A DNA stretch of 64,000 nt, from positions 620,001 through 684,000 of the forward strand of contig NZ_CP048810.1 in the NCBI RefSeq assembly GCF_013347965.1, written 5' to 3'. The notes under the pieces were generated by a model. It was not told where the DNA came from, did not search any database, and saw only the letters and a program-made list of their open reading frames with translations. Of the stretch, positions 53,031 through 62,363 are shown piece by piece (the stretch's first letter is position 1; the number at the start of each line of letters is the position of its first letter). Source of the DNA: Pseudomonas bijieensis. Lineage in GTDB: Bacteria; Pseudomonadota; Gammaproteobacteria; Pseudomonadales; Pseudomonadaceae. A program made the position numbers and the translations under genes.

Positions 53031-53555
53031 TCAGGGGTAGACCTGCTTCTTAGTATCCCGTTCAAGTACGTAGGAATTCACCCTGATCTGCATTTGCTCA
53101 CTCCCTGAGACCCCTATCATGGATGTCGACGATGACCACGTAGCCAAATAACGCTTGCCGGCTTCCAACCTGATGTCCGGGGCACTGAAGCCGCATTTGC
53201 CTCCACCTGTACCCAGTTTGTTCATCGAGACCCAGCACCATTCCAATGAGTGCGGACCTGGCGTCAACCGAACGGCTTGGTAACCGAAGTACTCCAGGAT
53301 TGAGTGCTTACCGGCATAAGGTAAGGACTGGCCATCCACCCGGGTTGCGAGAAGCAGGCGGTGGAACGGCACGCCCAGATCCCGATACTGGAGCGTCTCG
53401 AAGTAGATAACCGGGGCATCGGCGACTCCATCGGACAAGTCCAAGACCTGGAGGGCAGGATCATCTAAATTGCCGACAAAAGATCTGTACTGATAGTTAG
53501 AGCAAGCGGATAGCAGTAGTAGGGCCGCAGCAGCTCCCAATAGCCGAAACGTCAT
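53031..53555 (-). CDS. Small lipoprotein
   Basis: 174 residues from ATG 53555. A type II signal peptide with lipobox LLSAC places the lipid-anchored cysteine at about residue 18; serine at +2 suggests the outer membrane. The mature part is a beta-rich domain (FHRLLLATRVDGQSLPYAGKH in part; HSLEWCWVSMNK; YLATWSS). I do not recognise a named family. It is the only gene between the NAD(P) protein and the TerC gene. Confidence 0.8.
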   Translation of the reverse strand: MTFRLLGAAAALLLLSACSNYQYRSFVGNLDDPALQVLDLSDGVADAPVIYFETLQYRDLGVPFHRLLLATRVDGQSLPYAGKHSILEYFGYQAVRLTPGPHSLEWCWVSMNKLGTGGGKCGFSAPDIRLEAGKRYLATWSSSTSMIGVSGSEQMQIRVNSYVLERDTKKQVYP

Positions 53556-53685
53556 CGAATCCTTCCTGGAGGTGACATCAGAGGGCGCGCAGTTTAACTG
53601 CATCTGATTGTGGAGTGGACCCTTTTTAGCCGGTTCTGGAGGTGCACACGTGCGGTGGGCTAGCATCTGCGGCCTCGCTCTACGC

Positions 53686-55233
53686 TTATTCCTTACGTAA
53701 CAGCACCCTGGTCACCCGGCGCTCTTCGACCTCCAGCACAGTCATGCTCCACTCTTGCCAACGAAGAGTGTCTCCGATGATTGGCAAGCGATCCAGCAGG
53801 CTCATCACCAAGCCGGCGAGCGTCTGGTAATCTTGCGTCGCTTTCGCCTGGAAACCGATGTGCTCACAGATCTGACTGAGGGGCAGGGCGCCGCTGACGA
53901 GAAAGCCTCCATCCTGGGCGACAATATTCGGGCCTTCAATTTCACTGGCATCCGGCAGTTCACCTGCAATGGATTCCAGGATGTCAGTCATTGTGAGAAG
54001 GCCGACGAAGTCACCGAACTCGTTCACCACGAACGCGATGTGGGTCGACTCTTTACGCATTTGCTCCAGTGCGTTGAGGATCGTGAAACTGTCGAGCAGG
54101 TTGATGGCTTTGCGCGCCATGACTTCCAGATTGGGCTGATTGCCCGCCAGTATTTCCTTGAGCAGTTCTTTCTTATGGACAAAGCCTAGCGGCTCATCCA
54201 CGCGTCCTTCCCGGATCAACGGCAAGCGTGAGTAGGAAGAGTGCATCAGTGCCGTACGGATTTCCTGCGCTTCATTGGCCAAGTCGAGGTGGTCAATTTG
54301 CGCACGAGGTGTCATCACGCTGCGTATCGGGCGCTCGGCCAATTGCAGTACGCCACTGATCATGACCCGCTCGCGCCGATGGAAAACCTGCTCCGGTTCG
54401 TCGCCTTCCAGCATGTCGGCGATTTCCTCACCGACTTCATCGGCCCCCAGCTTTTGGCCGCCCAACAGGCGCAACACCGCATGGGCGGTGCGCTCGCGCA
54501 TCGGCCGAAGACCTTGCAGACTTTTCTTGCGACGGGAGCGCGCCAACTGGTTGAACAGTTCAATCAGAATCGAGAAACCAATCGCAGCGTACAAGTAGCC
54601 TTTCGGAATGTGGAAGCCCAGGCCCTCGGCGGTGAGGCTGAAGCCGATCATCATCAGAAAGCCCAGGCACAGCATGATGACGGTAGGGTGGCCGTTGACG
54701 AATTTTGTCAGCGGCTTGCTCGCGACCATCATCAAGCCGATGGAGAACATCACCGCGATCATCATGACCGACAGATGCTCAACCATACCCACGGCCGTGA
54801 TTACCGCATCCAGGGAAAAGACCGCGTCCAGTACCACAATCTGCGCAACGATAGGCCAGAACATCGCATAGGCCGCGTTGCCGGACCGTTGGGCCACGTG
54901 GCCTTCGAGTCGCTCATGCAACTCCATGGTTGCCTTGAACAACAGGAACACACCACCGAACAGCATGATCAAGTCCCGGCCCGAGAACGTCTTGCCGAAG
55001 ACCTCGAACAGCGGATTGGTCAACGTGACCATCCAGGAGATGCTGGCGAGGAGGCCAAGACGCATCAGCAACGCCAGAGACAGACCGATGATACGGGCAC
55101 GGTCGCGCTGCTCGGGCGGCAGTTTGTCAGCCAGGATGGCGATGAATACAAGGTTATCGATGCCGAGCACCAACTCCAGCACGATCAAGGTCAGCAGGCC
55201 GAGCCAGGCCGTGGGGTCAACGATCCATTCCAT
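53686..55233 (-). CDS. TerC-family membrane protein with CBS and CorC_HlyC domains
   Basis: 515 residues. The N-terminal TerC domain has about seven helices (1-230) with [21 protein letters not shown], the metal-binding D/N signature. A CBS pair follows (about 305-425, with [20 protein letters not shown]), then a CorC_HlyC transporter-associated domain (about 440-515, [16 protein letters not shown]). This is the YegH/YoaE (UPF0053) layout. Inner membrane, perhaps metal export. Standing alone. Confidence 0.92.
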   Translation of the reverse strand: MEWIVDPTAWLGLLTLIVLELVLGIDNLVFIAILADKLPPEQRDRARIIGLSLALLMRLGLLASISWMVTLTNPLFEVFGKTFSGRDLIMLFGGVFLLFKATMELHERLEGHVAQRSGNAAYAMFWPIVAQIVVLDAVFSLDAVITAVGMVEHLSVMMIAVMFSIGLMMVASKPLTKFVNGHPTVIMLCLGFLMMIGFSLTAEGLGFHIPKGYLYAAIGFSILIELFNQLARSRRKKSLQGLRPMRERTAHAVLRLLGGQKLGADEVGEEIADMLEGDEPEQVFHRRERVMISGVLQLAERPIRSVMTPRAQIDHLDLANEAQEIRTALMHSSYSRLPLIREGRVDEPLGFVHKKELLKEILAGNQPNLEVMARKAINLLDSFTILNALEQMRKESTHIAFVVNEFGDFVGLLTMTDILESIAGELPDASEIEGPNIVAQDGGFLVSGALPLSQICEHIGFQAKATQDYQTLAGLVMSLLDRLPIIGDTLRWQEWSMTVLEVEERRVTRVLLRKE

Positions 55234-55467
55234 GGGTTATTCGCTCCCTCGGGCGATCAATGCGAGGGAAGAAGGTGCTGGAGCGCTGGAGGGAATTCTG
55301 TTCTTTGGAAAGCTACTGGGAGGTTCCTGGGGCGTGTTCATACAGACCTGGAAATAATTGGGAAAGAAATCCTACAACGGTTTCCAGCATTTCATACGAG
55401 ACGATTTATTACAGGATCTGACAGGGCGGCGATCTGCGCTTGGCGGTTTGTACTCGACGCGACGTTT

Positions 55468-56073
55468 CTAACAGCTAACAGCTAGCCAAATCGTGTGACC
55501 ACCACAAGCCGGATCTTCCGTTGTTTGCTCAACGACATTGAAACCATGGGTTGTGAGCAAGTCGAAGTATTCATTGTGGTCCAGGCTGGCGTGATAAAGC
55601 GTTTCACCTTCGAAAGTGCCTAATGCAATGCCATGGGCCGGCCCGCTGGTAAACATCAGTGCAGCGCCTGGCTGGGCATGGGCCTGGAAAATCGGGAACA
55701 TCCGACGCTGATCCTCAGGCGTCAGGTGAAAGAAACTGTCCCACGCCAGAATGCCAGCGAAACGCTGATCAAGCGCCAACTGTCGCATATCGGCAACATG
55801 CCAATCGTGCTGCGGGAAACGTTGCTGGCATAGGCTGATCATCGCCTTGGACGAATCAATGCCACATACGGCATGTCCCGCGTCGATCAAGTAACCAGCC
55901 ATGGGTTCGGCGCAACCACAGCCAATGTCGAGGACATGAGCATCGACAACAGGCATGGCCTGACGAAAACGATCCAGCCATGATTGCTCGACGAGGCACC
56001 GCGGGCGAACGCGATCCCATGTTTGAGCGTGACGCTCGTAGAGGTCGATGATCTGATGGGCTGCCTCATGCAT
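55468..56073 (-). CDS. Class I SAM-dependent methyltransferase
   Basis: 201 residues from ATG 56073; a TTG at 56121 would add 16 residues. SAM motif VLDIGCGCAEPMAGYLIDAG, then GIDSSKAMISLC and DMRQL. WDSFFHLTPEDQRRMF is shared by a group of small methyltransferases. It is the last chromosome-like gene before the Tn7-like module. Substrate unknown. Confidence 0.87.
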   Translation of the reverse strand: MHEAAHQIIDLYERHAQTWDRVRPRCLVEQSWLDRFRQAMPVVDAHVLDIGCGCAEPMAGYLIDAGHAVCGIDSSKAMISLCQQRFPQHDWHVADMRQLALDQRFAGILAWDSFFHLTPEDQRRMFPIFQAHAQPGAALMFTSGPAHGIALGTFEGETLYHASLDHNEYFDLLTTHGFNVVEQTTEDPACGGHTIWLAVSC

Positions 56074-56179
56074 GGGAGAAAGTCCGCCGAAGTAAACCTG
56101 ACCCTCATAGCCCTCCAACAACCCCCCTATAAATCAGCAGCTTGATAAAAGCCAGCCACTCGCGCGTGCACGTAAGCCA

Positions 56180-56274
56180 CTAGGGTTGTTTCCGCTCACC
56201 AGTAGTAAAAGTGAACCCTTAGACGCGGAAAGAAGAAATAGTGACCCTATGGCCGCACTCCTGTTAACCCTACA
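56180..56274. repeat. AACCCTA-like repeats at the proximal transposon end
   Basis: GTGAACCCTTA (56211-56221), GTGACCCTAT (56241-56250), GTTAACCCTACA (56263-56274) and an inverted CTAGGGTTGT (56180-56189) lie within 95 bases. Multiple short sites of this kind are what TnsB binds at Tn7-like ends. They occupy part of the 367-base gap before tnsA; I see no gene in the rest. Confidence 0.45.
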
Positions 56275-56440
56275 GTCCACGATTTCTAGACATCCACACA
56301 GCGACAGCCGTAAACCCGCGTTTTTCATCGCCAATTGAAATTTCAACGCTGCACTTTGTTGCGAATAGTTCCTATACCCTCCTGCTGCAAAGCTAAGCTT
56401 TCGGAAGCAATTCACATCCCTTCGTGACAGGGTAGGTAGC

Positions 56441-57124
56441 ATGGCGAGCCCGAGAACCCACCTACGACGGCAGCTCACAGCCTCACGAAAGGCGTCGGGC
56501 AATAACTACAGTATTTGGCTTTTTTATAGCCCCAAGGTGCAGGAAGATATTGCACTGGTTGGTGATTGTGAGGTTTTGCACTGGGTTACAAACCTGGAAC
56601 CCAATCCAAAGGTGGCTAGCTTCAAGCTTGGCGTAGAGGTCGAGGTTTCGGCAGAGGAACCAGCGGCAGACGATAAATTCGAAGTCATCAAATGCACTAA
56701 AGTCTTATGCTTGAATGGTGCTGTTGAGCTGCACAGGATTTTCAAAAGCGACGATGCTAAGGATGAGGTGCGCCGCGTTCCCGTCTGGTTCAAGGAGGTC
56801 GGCAGCGCCATTTCAACAGGCACGCTTGTAGACCTGCCAAGCACAAACTTTTATTTGGCGAGCAAGAATCTCGGCTTTTGGGTAAAGGTCATTGCGTTTG
56901 CGTCGCAGGTGCGCAGCTACAATCTTAAACACGAAATGGATTTAATTCACTCGACGATTTCAGTGCAAAAGGGCGGGGATGTGCGCACACTCCTAGCCAG
57001 CACTCCGATTCAAGATACTGCGCTCGCGCTTGGTGCGATGTGCCAAATGATCTTATCGGGCACCATTAAAGTGGAAGCAAACGTCGATGGCTTTGGTAAC
57101 AATACCCGGTGGTCTTTACCATGA
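56441..57124 (+). CDS. TnsA-like protein, divergent
   Basis: 227 residues. The early stretch WLFYSPKVQEDIALVGDCEVLHW and then LEPNPKVASFKL follow the pattern of TnsA endonuclease N domains, where a conserved acidic residue precedes a helix and strand. The usual PD-x-(D/E)-x-K core is not clear: NGAVELHRIF stands where many relatives have an E-V-K end. It may be a weakened nuclease or structural partner. The weak site AGGT precedes ATG 56441. The stop overlaps the tnsB start (ATGA at 57121). Confidence 0.6.
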   Translation: MASPRTHLRRQLTASRKASGNNYSIWLFYSPKVQEDIALVGDCEVLHWVTNLEPNPKVASFKLGVEVEVSAEEPAADDKFEVIKCTKVLCLNGAVELHRIFKSDDAKDEVRRVPVWFKEVGSAISTGTLVDLPSTNFYLASKNLGFWVKVIAFASQVRSYNLKHEMDLIHSTISVQKGGDVRTLLASTPIQDTALALGAMCQMILSGTIKVEANVDGFGNNTRWSLP

Positions 57125-59115
57125 CAGCACGAAACAGTCGTGCGACCACTGTACGGCTTCTTGAGTCAACGATGCCATGGGAGCCTGTTTGCACTGATTC
57201 GTTTTCTGAGGATGCACTGAACACGTTCAACCGTAGGGTTTCTGCCTTGGAAATGTATATGGCAGGTGCTTCGCTTTCAGTGATAAAGCAAAAAACCAAG
57301 ATTGGCGGCAACTATCTGAGAAAGCTCATTGCGAAATGTCTTCTCGTCGATGCGCGTGGCGTTGTGTACGGATATACGGGGTTGATACCAAATATTCGAA
57401 TTAAAATCTATAAAAGAACGGCCCCAGTTACACCGCGAATAGGTGGTAGTGGCCTTTCCGGAGTGCTTGGCCTCCTATTTCAACAATACCCCGATCTAGA
57501 GAACTATCTACGAGCATTGATCTTGAAGCGCGAGAAGCCTCAGCCTGGCACTGGAAATGTAGTCATACATGAGGCTGCAATAAAACCAAAAGGGGTTCAT
57601 CATGGCTTCATAAAATTTCTAGAGAAAAAATCCCATCCCAAAGATGCATGGCCCTACACAACTGAGGGTCACGGTGTTAAAACGATTTCAGAATTTACTC
57701 GCAGAGTCCGTGCTGAAAATTTTGATCGTGCCGTTCATATCATAGGTGACGTGTCTGCAGTTGCGCATTTGGCAGTAGGGAGGGGTAAGTCCACACTGGC
57801 GAACCTGAAAAACCTGTATGACTCTGTAGTGATCGATAGTCATACGATCGATTCTGAGTTTGTGATCGAATTCGAAAATTCGTCGGGCTTGGTAAGCTCA
57901 GTGGAACTTAAGCGCCTCCATGTAATTGCGGGTTTGGAACCATCTTCCTTCGCAGTATTGTGGTTTCATGTGGTGTACGGCCTGGACGCAGATGCAGAAG
58001 ATGTCATCTCGTTGTTACGGGAGATGCTAAGTCGGAATTTGCCAAAGCCTGATGTGCTCATTCCAGATTTAGAGCTCAAGCCCGGCGCCGGCTTCCCCAC
58101 TGAGATTTATCCTGAACTTGCCTGTGTAATACCATCAGTTTTGCGGCTGGACAACGCATTGGCACATTTGTCCACAAAAGTCAGTTGCGAGCTCCGCAAG
58201 GAGCTAGGTTGGGCTGTGGAATACGGCCCGCCCAGACATTTTGAAAGACGCCCTGGAATTGAAAGACTTTTTTTAGAATTTGAACGCGAATTGTTTCAGC
58301 GGTCGGTAAACACAGTGGGATCTCGACCTGGGGGCAACTCAGGAGACAGCGCAGGCAAAGCAGCAGTGAAGTACAATATTAAAAGCTCATATTTAGAGCA
58401 GCTTTGCTACACTGTTTTTGCCAATCATAATGCAGAGCCAACGGAAGGAAAAGGATTCTTAAGCCCGCTGGAAGTTATTGGGCAGCGAATACACCAGGGA
58501 AACAATCACTTCATCCCTAGGTTTCTGCCTGCTGATAAAATGAATACGATCGCCTTGGCTCTGAGATCAGAAAGGCGCACAGTACGAGGCAGTATTGAAA
58601 AGGGCATCAGGCCCTATGTAAATTTCGAGCGGGCCCGCTATTCCAATGACGTCCTCAGAAAGGAAAGTAGTCTCATCAATCAAGCAATCATTCTCAAAGT
58701 CAATGAAAGTGACGTGCGGACGATTTATGGGTATCGCTTGGATGGGCGCTCTCTAGGAGCTCTCCAAGTTGAAGGTCATTGGCAAGATGTCAAACATTCT
58801 AGGAAAACCCGCAAAGCAGTTAATAGCGGGAAACGCAAAAAGACTGTGAGCAATGTTGAGGGCCAAAGTCCTGTGGTGGTTTTTCATAACCAGCTGGCAA
58901 CGGAGCTAGAGCACAGCCTTCAAACCAAGTCGAAGTCGAAAAAACTTGCGTCGCAACTGGATCGTTTGAGGCATGAGATGGAATGGAGCACGAACAGTGA
59001 AAATGGTGGCGGGACAACCTCCACGACAGATATTCCTGCTCGCCCTGCTCCTGAGCGGGAATGGGTGTTGCCTGAGGATAGTGTAGACATTGATGCATTA
59101 ATCAAGAAGATTTAA
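57121..59115 (+). CDS. TnsB-like DDE transposase
   Basis: 664 residues from ATG 57121, overlapping the upstream stop. Helix-rich DNA-binding domains occupy about 1-225; the rve core (about 228-395) carries a candidate triad D239 (VVIDSH), D344 (LRLDNA) and E381 (PGIERLF), spaced as in D,D-36-E transposases. A Mu-type beta-barrel and a charged C-terminal tail that could bind TnsC follow. It cuts and joins the 3' ends of the element. Confidence 0.87.
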   Translation: MTARNSRATTVRLLESTMPWEPVCTDSFSEDALNTFNRRVSALEMYMAGASLSVIKQKTKIGGNYLRKLIAKCLLVDARGVVYGYTGLIPNIRIKIYKRTAPVTPRIGGSGLSGVLGLLFQQYPDLENYLRALILKREKPQPGTGNVVIHEAAIKPKGVHHGFIKFLEKKSHPKDAWPYTTEGHGVKTISEFTRRVRAENFDRAVHIIGDVSAVAHLAVGRGKSTLANLKNLYDSVVIDSHTIDSEFVIEFENSSGLVSSVELKRLHVIAGLEPSSFAVLWFHVVYGLDADAEDVISLLREMLSRNLPKPDVLIPDLELKPGAGFPTEIYPELACVIPSVLRLDNALAHLSTKVSCELRKELGWAVEYGPPRHFERRPGIERLFLEFERELFQRSVNTVGSRPGGNSGDSAGKAAVKYNIKSSYLEQLCYTVFANHNAEPTEGKGFLSPLEVIGQRIHQGNNHFIPRFLPADKMNTIALALRSERRTVRGSIEKGIRPYVNFERARYSNDVLRKESSLINQAIILKVNESDVRTIYGYRLDGRSLGALQVEGHWQDVKHSRKTRKAVNSGKRKKTVSNVEGQSPVVVFHNQLATELEHSLQTKSKSKKLASQLDRLRHEMEWSTNSENGGGTTSTTDIPARPAPEREWVLPEDSVDIDALIKKI

Positions 59116-59128
59116 CGAGGAGCGGTCG

Positions 59129-60100
59129 ATGGAAGTTTATGAGCCGACAGATTTGGCGATGCAGCTTAAGTACTTCCCCAGCCATCCTCTTATTATAAAA
59201 GACTATACGATTGTCACGCCCAGCATACCCCCAGTGCTAAATATTGTCGTAGAGAGCGTCATGCTGCATAAGAGGAGTATCTGCTTCCGGGCTTATCCCC
59301 AAATGGGAAAGTCCACAGCCTGCCGGCTTTCACGTGCGGCCATTGACGAAGGGCAAAGTTTCAGAGATCGTTTTTGCTTAATGATCACTGCGGATCCACG
59401 CCGCCATGAACATATAATCCGTACGATTGTGAGGAATTTGAATCTTGCAATCCCGAACCAGCCAAAACTCGAAAACCTGCGCCGAGATGCTCTGGCGGCA
59501 ATCGAGAACAAGCTCAGGTCGGTGAATGGCAGGCATTTCGTTCTGTTGATCGATGAAATGCAGGCATTGCAGATTTCGGAATATGAACACCTCCAGTTCT
59601 TGCAGAACGAACTGGCCTTGCAGGGGATCGGTATGACTGTGATCGGATTCGCCCAGACACAGGTGGATGACTCAATTACGTTGCTGAGGGAGCAAGGGCG
59701 ACCCGAACTACTTGTTCGGTTTTTAAATGAAGTCTACGACCTGCCGCACTGCACGAATGTTGGATGGCTTACGGAAACCCTCACATTTTTTGACGAGAAG
59801 ATGACCTACCCTTCGAATAGTAAATGCACATATACGGAGTTCTTTCTACCACTAGCCTTCGCAGACGGTTTCAGATTAGCTGATAGCGCAAAGCTTATTT
59901 TTTTACAAATGGAGCAAGCTATTCGCGAGGCAAGCTTGAAGCTTCTTCCGACTGCTCATGTGCTAGAAGTATGCAGGCTGATATTAATTCGCGCAAAAAA
60001 GCTCGATCATGCGGGATTTGAACTTCCACAAGATGTCGTTAAAGCAGCCGTAGCGGAAGCAAATTTGGCAAGCTACACAACTAATCTGACTAAAAAATAA
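59129..60100 (+). CDS. TnsC/TniB-like AAA+ transposition regulator
   Basis: 323 residues (GAGGAG upstream). AAA+ domain: Walker A region RAYPQMGKST with lysine 61, Walker B VLLIDE at D142/E143, and sensor-like IGFAQTQ. The first Walker A glycine is alanine. It would form ATP-bound filaments on target DNA and link the targeting protein to the TnsB transposase. It lies 13 bases after tnsB and 16 before tniQ. Confidence 0.87.
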   Translation: MEVYEPTDLAMQLKYFPSHPLIIKDYTIVTPSIPPVLNIVVESVMLHKRSICFRAYPQMGKSTACRLSRAAIDEGQSFRDRFCLMITADPRRHEHIIRTIVRNLNLAIPNQPKLENLRRDALAAIENKLRSVNGRHFVLLIDEMQALQISEYEHLQFLQNELALQGIGMTVIGFAQTQVDDSITLLREQGRPELLVRFLNEVYDLPHCTNVGWLTETLTFFDEKMTYPSNSKCTYTEFFLPLAFADGFRLADSAKLIFLQMEQAIREASLKLLPTAHVLEVCRLILIRAKKLDHAGFELPQDVVKAAVAEANLASYTTNLTKK

Positions 60101-60116
60101 TTATTCAGGTGGCAAT

Positions 60117-61589
60117 ATGCTCATTTACCCTGCCATAGTTGCGTCATATCCTTCCTCATGGCAGGTCTACTTAGATATTCTGAGGTGTAATCGCCTCGCA
60201 GACTATCATGCTCTACAGGTTTTCGTATTGGGCAACCCAATCCAGGAGACATGGTGGAACGGCTCAGGCTCATTGCATGACTTGAGCGCCGAACTGGGAA
60301 TGTCACCTGTAGAGCTGAAACTATCATTCGTCGATGGTTGGTTTCCGGCTCCCAAAACATATGATCATGATTTAACAAATCAGAGGGAGCGAGTTCAGAT
60401 CCGACATTGCCCTCAATGTATAAAGTACGGTTACCATTCCGTAGTATTTTACTTTGGCGTTGTCACCCACTGCCCCTGGCATGGAGATGCCCTAGAGCGA
60501 TGTGAGCAGTGCTCAATGATTCTTGATCAGCAGTGGGGCATACAAAAGGGTATTTATAACGCTGATAGTCTCTGTGAACACATCCCAATTATCTTAAGGG
60601 TTGCAAAAAACGACCCGTTGCCTGCAGATCTAGCTGACGTTATACGGACGTGGTGCAATACGTTTTTCACGTGGGTTCAGCGAGGTCACGAACTGTTAGG
60701 CGAGAGAGTTTATGATGTAATCGCTATAAATCATGCCAGTGCGTTGCAAGATGTCCACGTAGCGCTTGGGTACTTAGTTGAACGACTGGGCGTGCCAGGT
60801 TTCACTACTAGGCATTCTGAATCGACTGTTGTCTTCAGAAATACTCCCCCTCAAACCTTGCGCTCACGGACATTCCCAGCTTATGCATGTTGCAATAATG
60901 AGTTGATGCCTGCAGGCAGTCGGGTGATATCTAGTACTGAAATGCGAGCGGTTGTCCGGGCGTTGCGAAGGTATCTTTTTCGCGTATATGTGAAACCTCA
61001 TCGATCCTGTCTCAAAAAGCTTAAAAAACTCGGCAAAGAAGAGTGGGTAAGAATGGATGCAAGAGCGATATGCCCTGGCGTCCTTGCTTATGCTTTGGTT
61101 TGCGCAAAGTATTGGCAGGTTCCGCCTTATTATTTTTTTCGAGGAACTTGCTCTTATGACTGCACAGTCGGATTTAAGCAAAGAACCATCAATTTGAATA
61201 ATGGAGGTGTTGGGGCAAGCTTTGAGTTGGACGCTGTCAGTGTATTGCGCTCCTTTTATGAGGTGCTCGATGGTTTAGCAAACCACGAAAAAACCGGCGC
61301 TGAATGCATTATGTTCAGCTCTCAATTTTTTTGTTCTAAGCGGACATGCAAATATTCGGGCATCTTTGAAATTGGTCGCAATCGTGGCCTCCCTGCGCGT
61401 GAGGGGGCCTACATATTTATGAAAAATCCAGAAGTCCTAGCCAGCCTTTGTAGAAAGTGCAAGAGCCCGCACCGACTGATCATCGATAGCAATGATGTCG
61501 AGCTTCGAAGGCTCGATAGGCACACAATCTATTGCGCTATTTACAACTTTTCAAAGGGAGCCTCAGGCTCGTGCGATTTTTACATCTGA
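60117..61589 (+). CDS. TniQ/TnsD-like target-selection protein
   Basis: 490 residues (AGGTGG upstream). The N-terminal TniQ domain carries a zinc-finger-like set C98, C101, C119 and H122 (HCPQC; HCPWH), followed by CEQC. A long C-terminal region is Cys-rich (FCSKRTCKYSGIF; CRKCKSPH), as in TnsD-like proteins that read a specific site. It probably directs insertion to a chromosomal target. A hairpin terminator lies 64 bases downstream. Confidence 0.85.
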   Translation: MLIYPAIVASYPSSWQVYLDILRCNRLADYHALQVFVLGNPIQETWWNGSGSLHDLSAELGMSPVELKLSFVDGWFPAPKTYDHDLTNQRERVQIRHCPQCIKYGYHSVVFYFGVVTHCPWHGDALERCEQCSMILDQQWGIQKGIYNADSLCEHIPIILRVAKNDPLPADLADVIRTWCNTFFTWVQRGHELLGERVYDVIAINHASALQDVHVALGYLVERLGVPGFTTRHSESTVVFRNTPPQTLRSRTFPAYACCNNELMPAGSRVISSTEMRAVVRALRRYLFRVYVKPHRSCLKKLKKLGKEEWVRMDARAICPGVLAYALVCAKYWQVPPYYFFRGTCSYDCTVGFKQRTINLNNGGVGASFELDAVSVLRSFYEVLDGLANHEKTGAECIMFSSQFFCSKRTCKYSGIFEIGRNRGLPAREGAYIFMKNPEVLASLCRKCKSPHRLIIDSNDVELRRLDRHTIYCAIYNFSKGASGSCDFYI

Positions 61590-61652
61590 ACCATTGCAGA
61601 TGAATAAAGTCGCCAGCAGTTTGCTTCCGTTGAGTGTTTCGAAAGTATTTAG

Positions 61653-61682
61653 CCACCTGACACTCACTCGCGTGTCAGGTGG
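61653..61682. terminator. Shared hairpin between tniQ and the regulator gene
   Basis: CCACCTGACAC pairs with GTGTCAGGTGG across an 8-base loop. It overlaps the last codons of the minus-strand regulator (stop at 61675) and follows tniQ, so it may serve both convergent genes. No strong T-run on either strand. Confidence 0.6.
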
Positions 61683-62142
61683 CCTGCAAGCCGAGTTTCT
61701 TCAAATGGTTGCTAACAGTTTGACGGCTGACCCCTAGCTGCCTTGCAACCTCTGCCTGGCTTAAACCTTGACCCGCAAGTTCCTTAATTTGCACGCGCAA
61801 CTCTTCAGCAGCAGCGGTTACAGGATGAATAGCCTTTGAAGGTAGCGGAGGGATCTCACAATGGAGCAACCGTGTGGCTTTCAGGTCGCTCTCCAGGTGC
61901 TCCAGAACCTGCTGCGGCGTCACCCCGCGTTCCGCGGCGTATGCCAGCACCAAAAGGGTGAGAGGATCCACGTCAAGTGCTTCGGCAATTTGCTGGCTGA
62001 CGTCAAGGGTAACTGAGCGCGAACCTGCTTCGAGTCGGCTCAAATAGGAGGGATCGGCCGCATGGGCCAGTTCCTGCTTGGATGAGTCGCGATGAGTACG
62101 GAGGTACTGCAAAGCCGATGCGTAGGCAGAGCGAAGCGACAT
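61675..62142 (-). CDS. Two-HTH (XRE plus C-terminal HTH) regulator
   Basis: 155 residues. An XRE-type helix-turn-helix near the N terminus (about 5-60, SKQELAHAADPSYLSRLEAGS) and a second HTH at the C terminus (LSQAEVARQLGVSRQTVSNHLKKLG), similar to resolvase-type HTH. Between them a helical linker. It is divergent from the metallophosphoesterase, with two dyads between. Possibly the regulator of the transposon cargo. Confidence 0.82.
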   Translation of the reverse strand: MSLRSAYASALQYLRTHRDSSKQELAHAADPSYLSRLEAGSRSVTLDVSQQIAEALDVDPLTLLVLAYAAERGVTPQQVLEHLESDLKATRLLHCEIPPLPSKAIHPVTAAAEELRVQIKELAGQGLSQAEVARQLGVSRQTVSNHLKKLGLQAT

Positions 62143-62177
62143 AATCGGATCCGTGCAAACGGAACGATATGCTGAAT

Positions 62178-62208
62178 TTGCGTCGTCATACGCAAGTGAC
62201 TATAGTCA
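62178..62208. promoter_or_regulatory. Two dyads in the regulator-phosphoesterase gap
   Basis: TTGCGT-N6-ACGCAA at 62178-62195 and the perfect palindrome TGACTATAGTCA at 62197-62208, 35-65 bases upstream of the regulator ATG. They are plausible binding sites for the adjacent HTH protein. The rest of the gap to 62364 shows no further feature. Confidence 0.5.
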
Positions 62209-62363
62209 TGAGGCTTTGCACTGGGTATGCTCGTCGACAGCGGGCCCTTCTGCCATGCGGGTTTTATCAATATACGCTTAAAACGAATTTCAGCTTCGGC
62301 GTGCAGCGAATCGGGTCTCGACCCTGTGAGCGCATGCCAGCAGCCAGGCCAAACCACCAGTCC

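Larger units (their letters stand above)
56150..61650 (+). mobile_element. Tn7-like transposition module (TnsA-TnsB-TnsC-TniQ)
   Basis: Four consecutive plus-strand genes in the Tn7 order, visibly AT-richer than the genes before 56 kb, with coupled or short spacings. By Tn7 logic the element end next to tnsA lies at about 56150-56440, and cargo lies beyond tniQ. Coordinates given cover the module only; the far end is not in the window, and neither exact terminus is certain. Confidence 0.7.
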
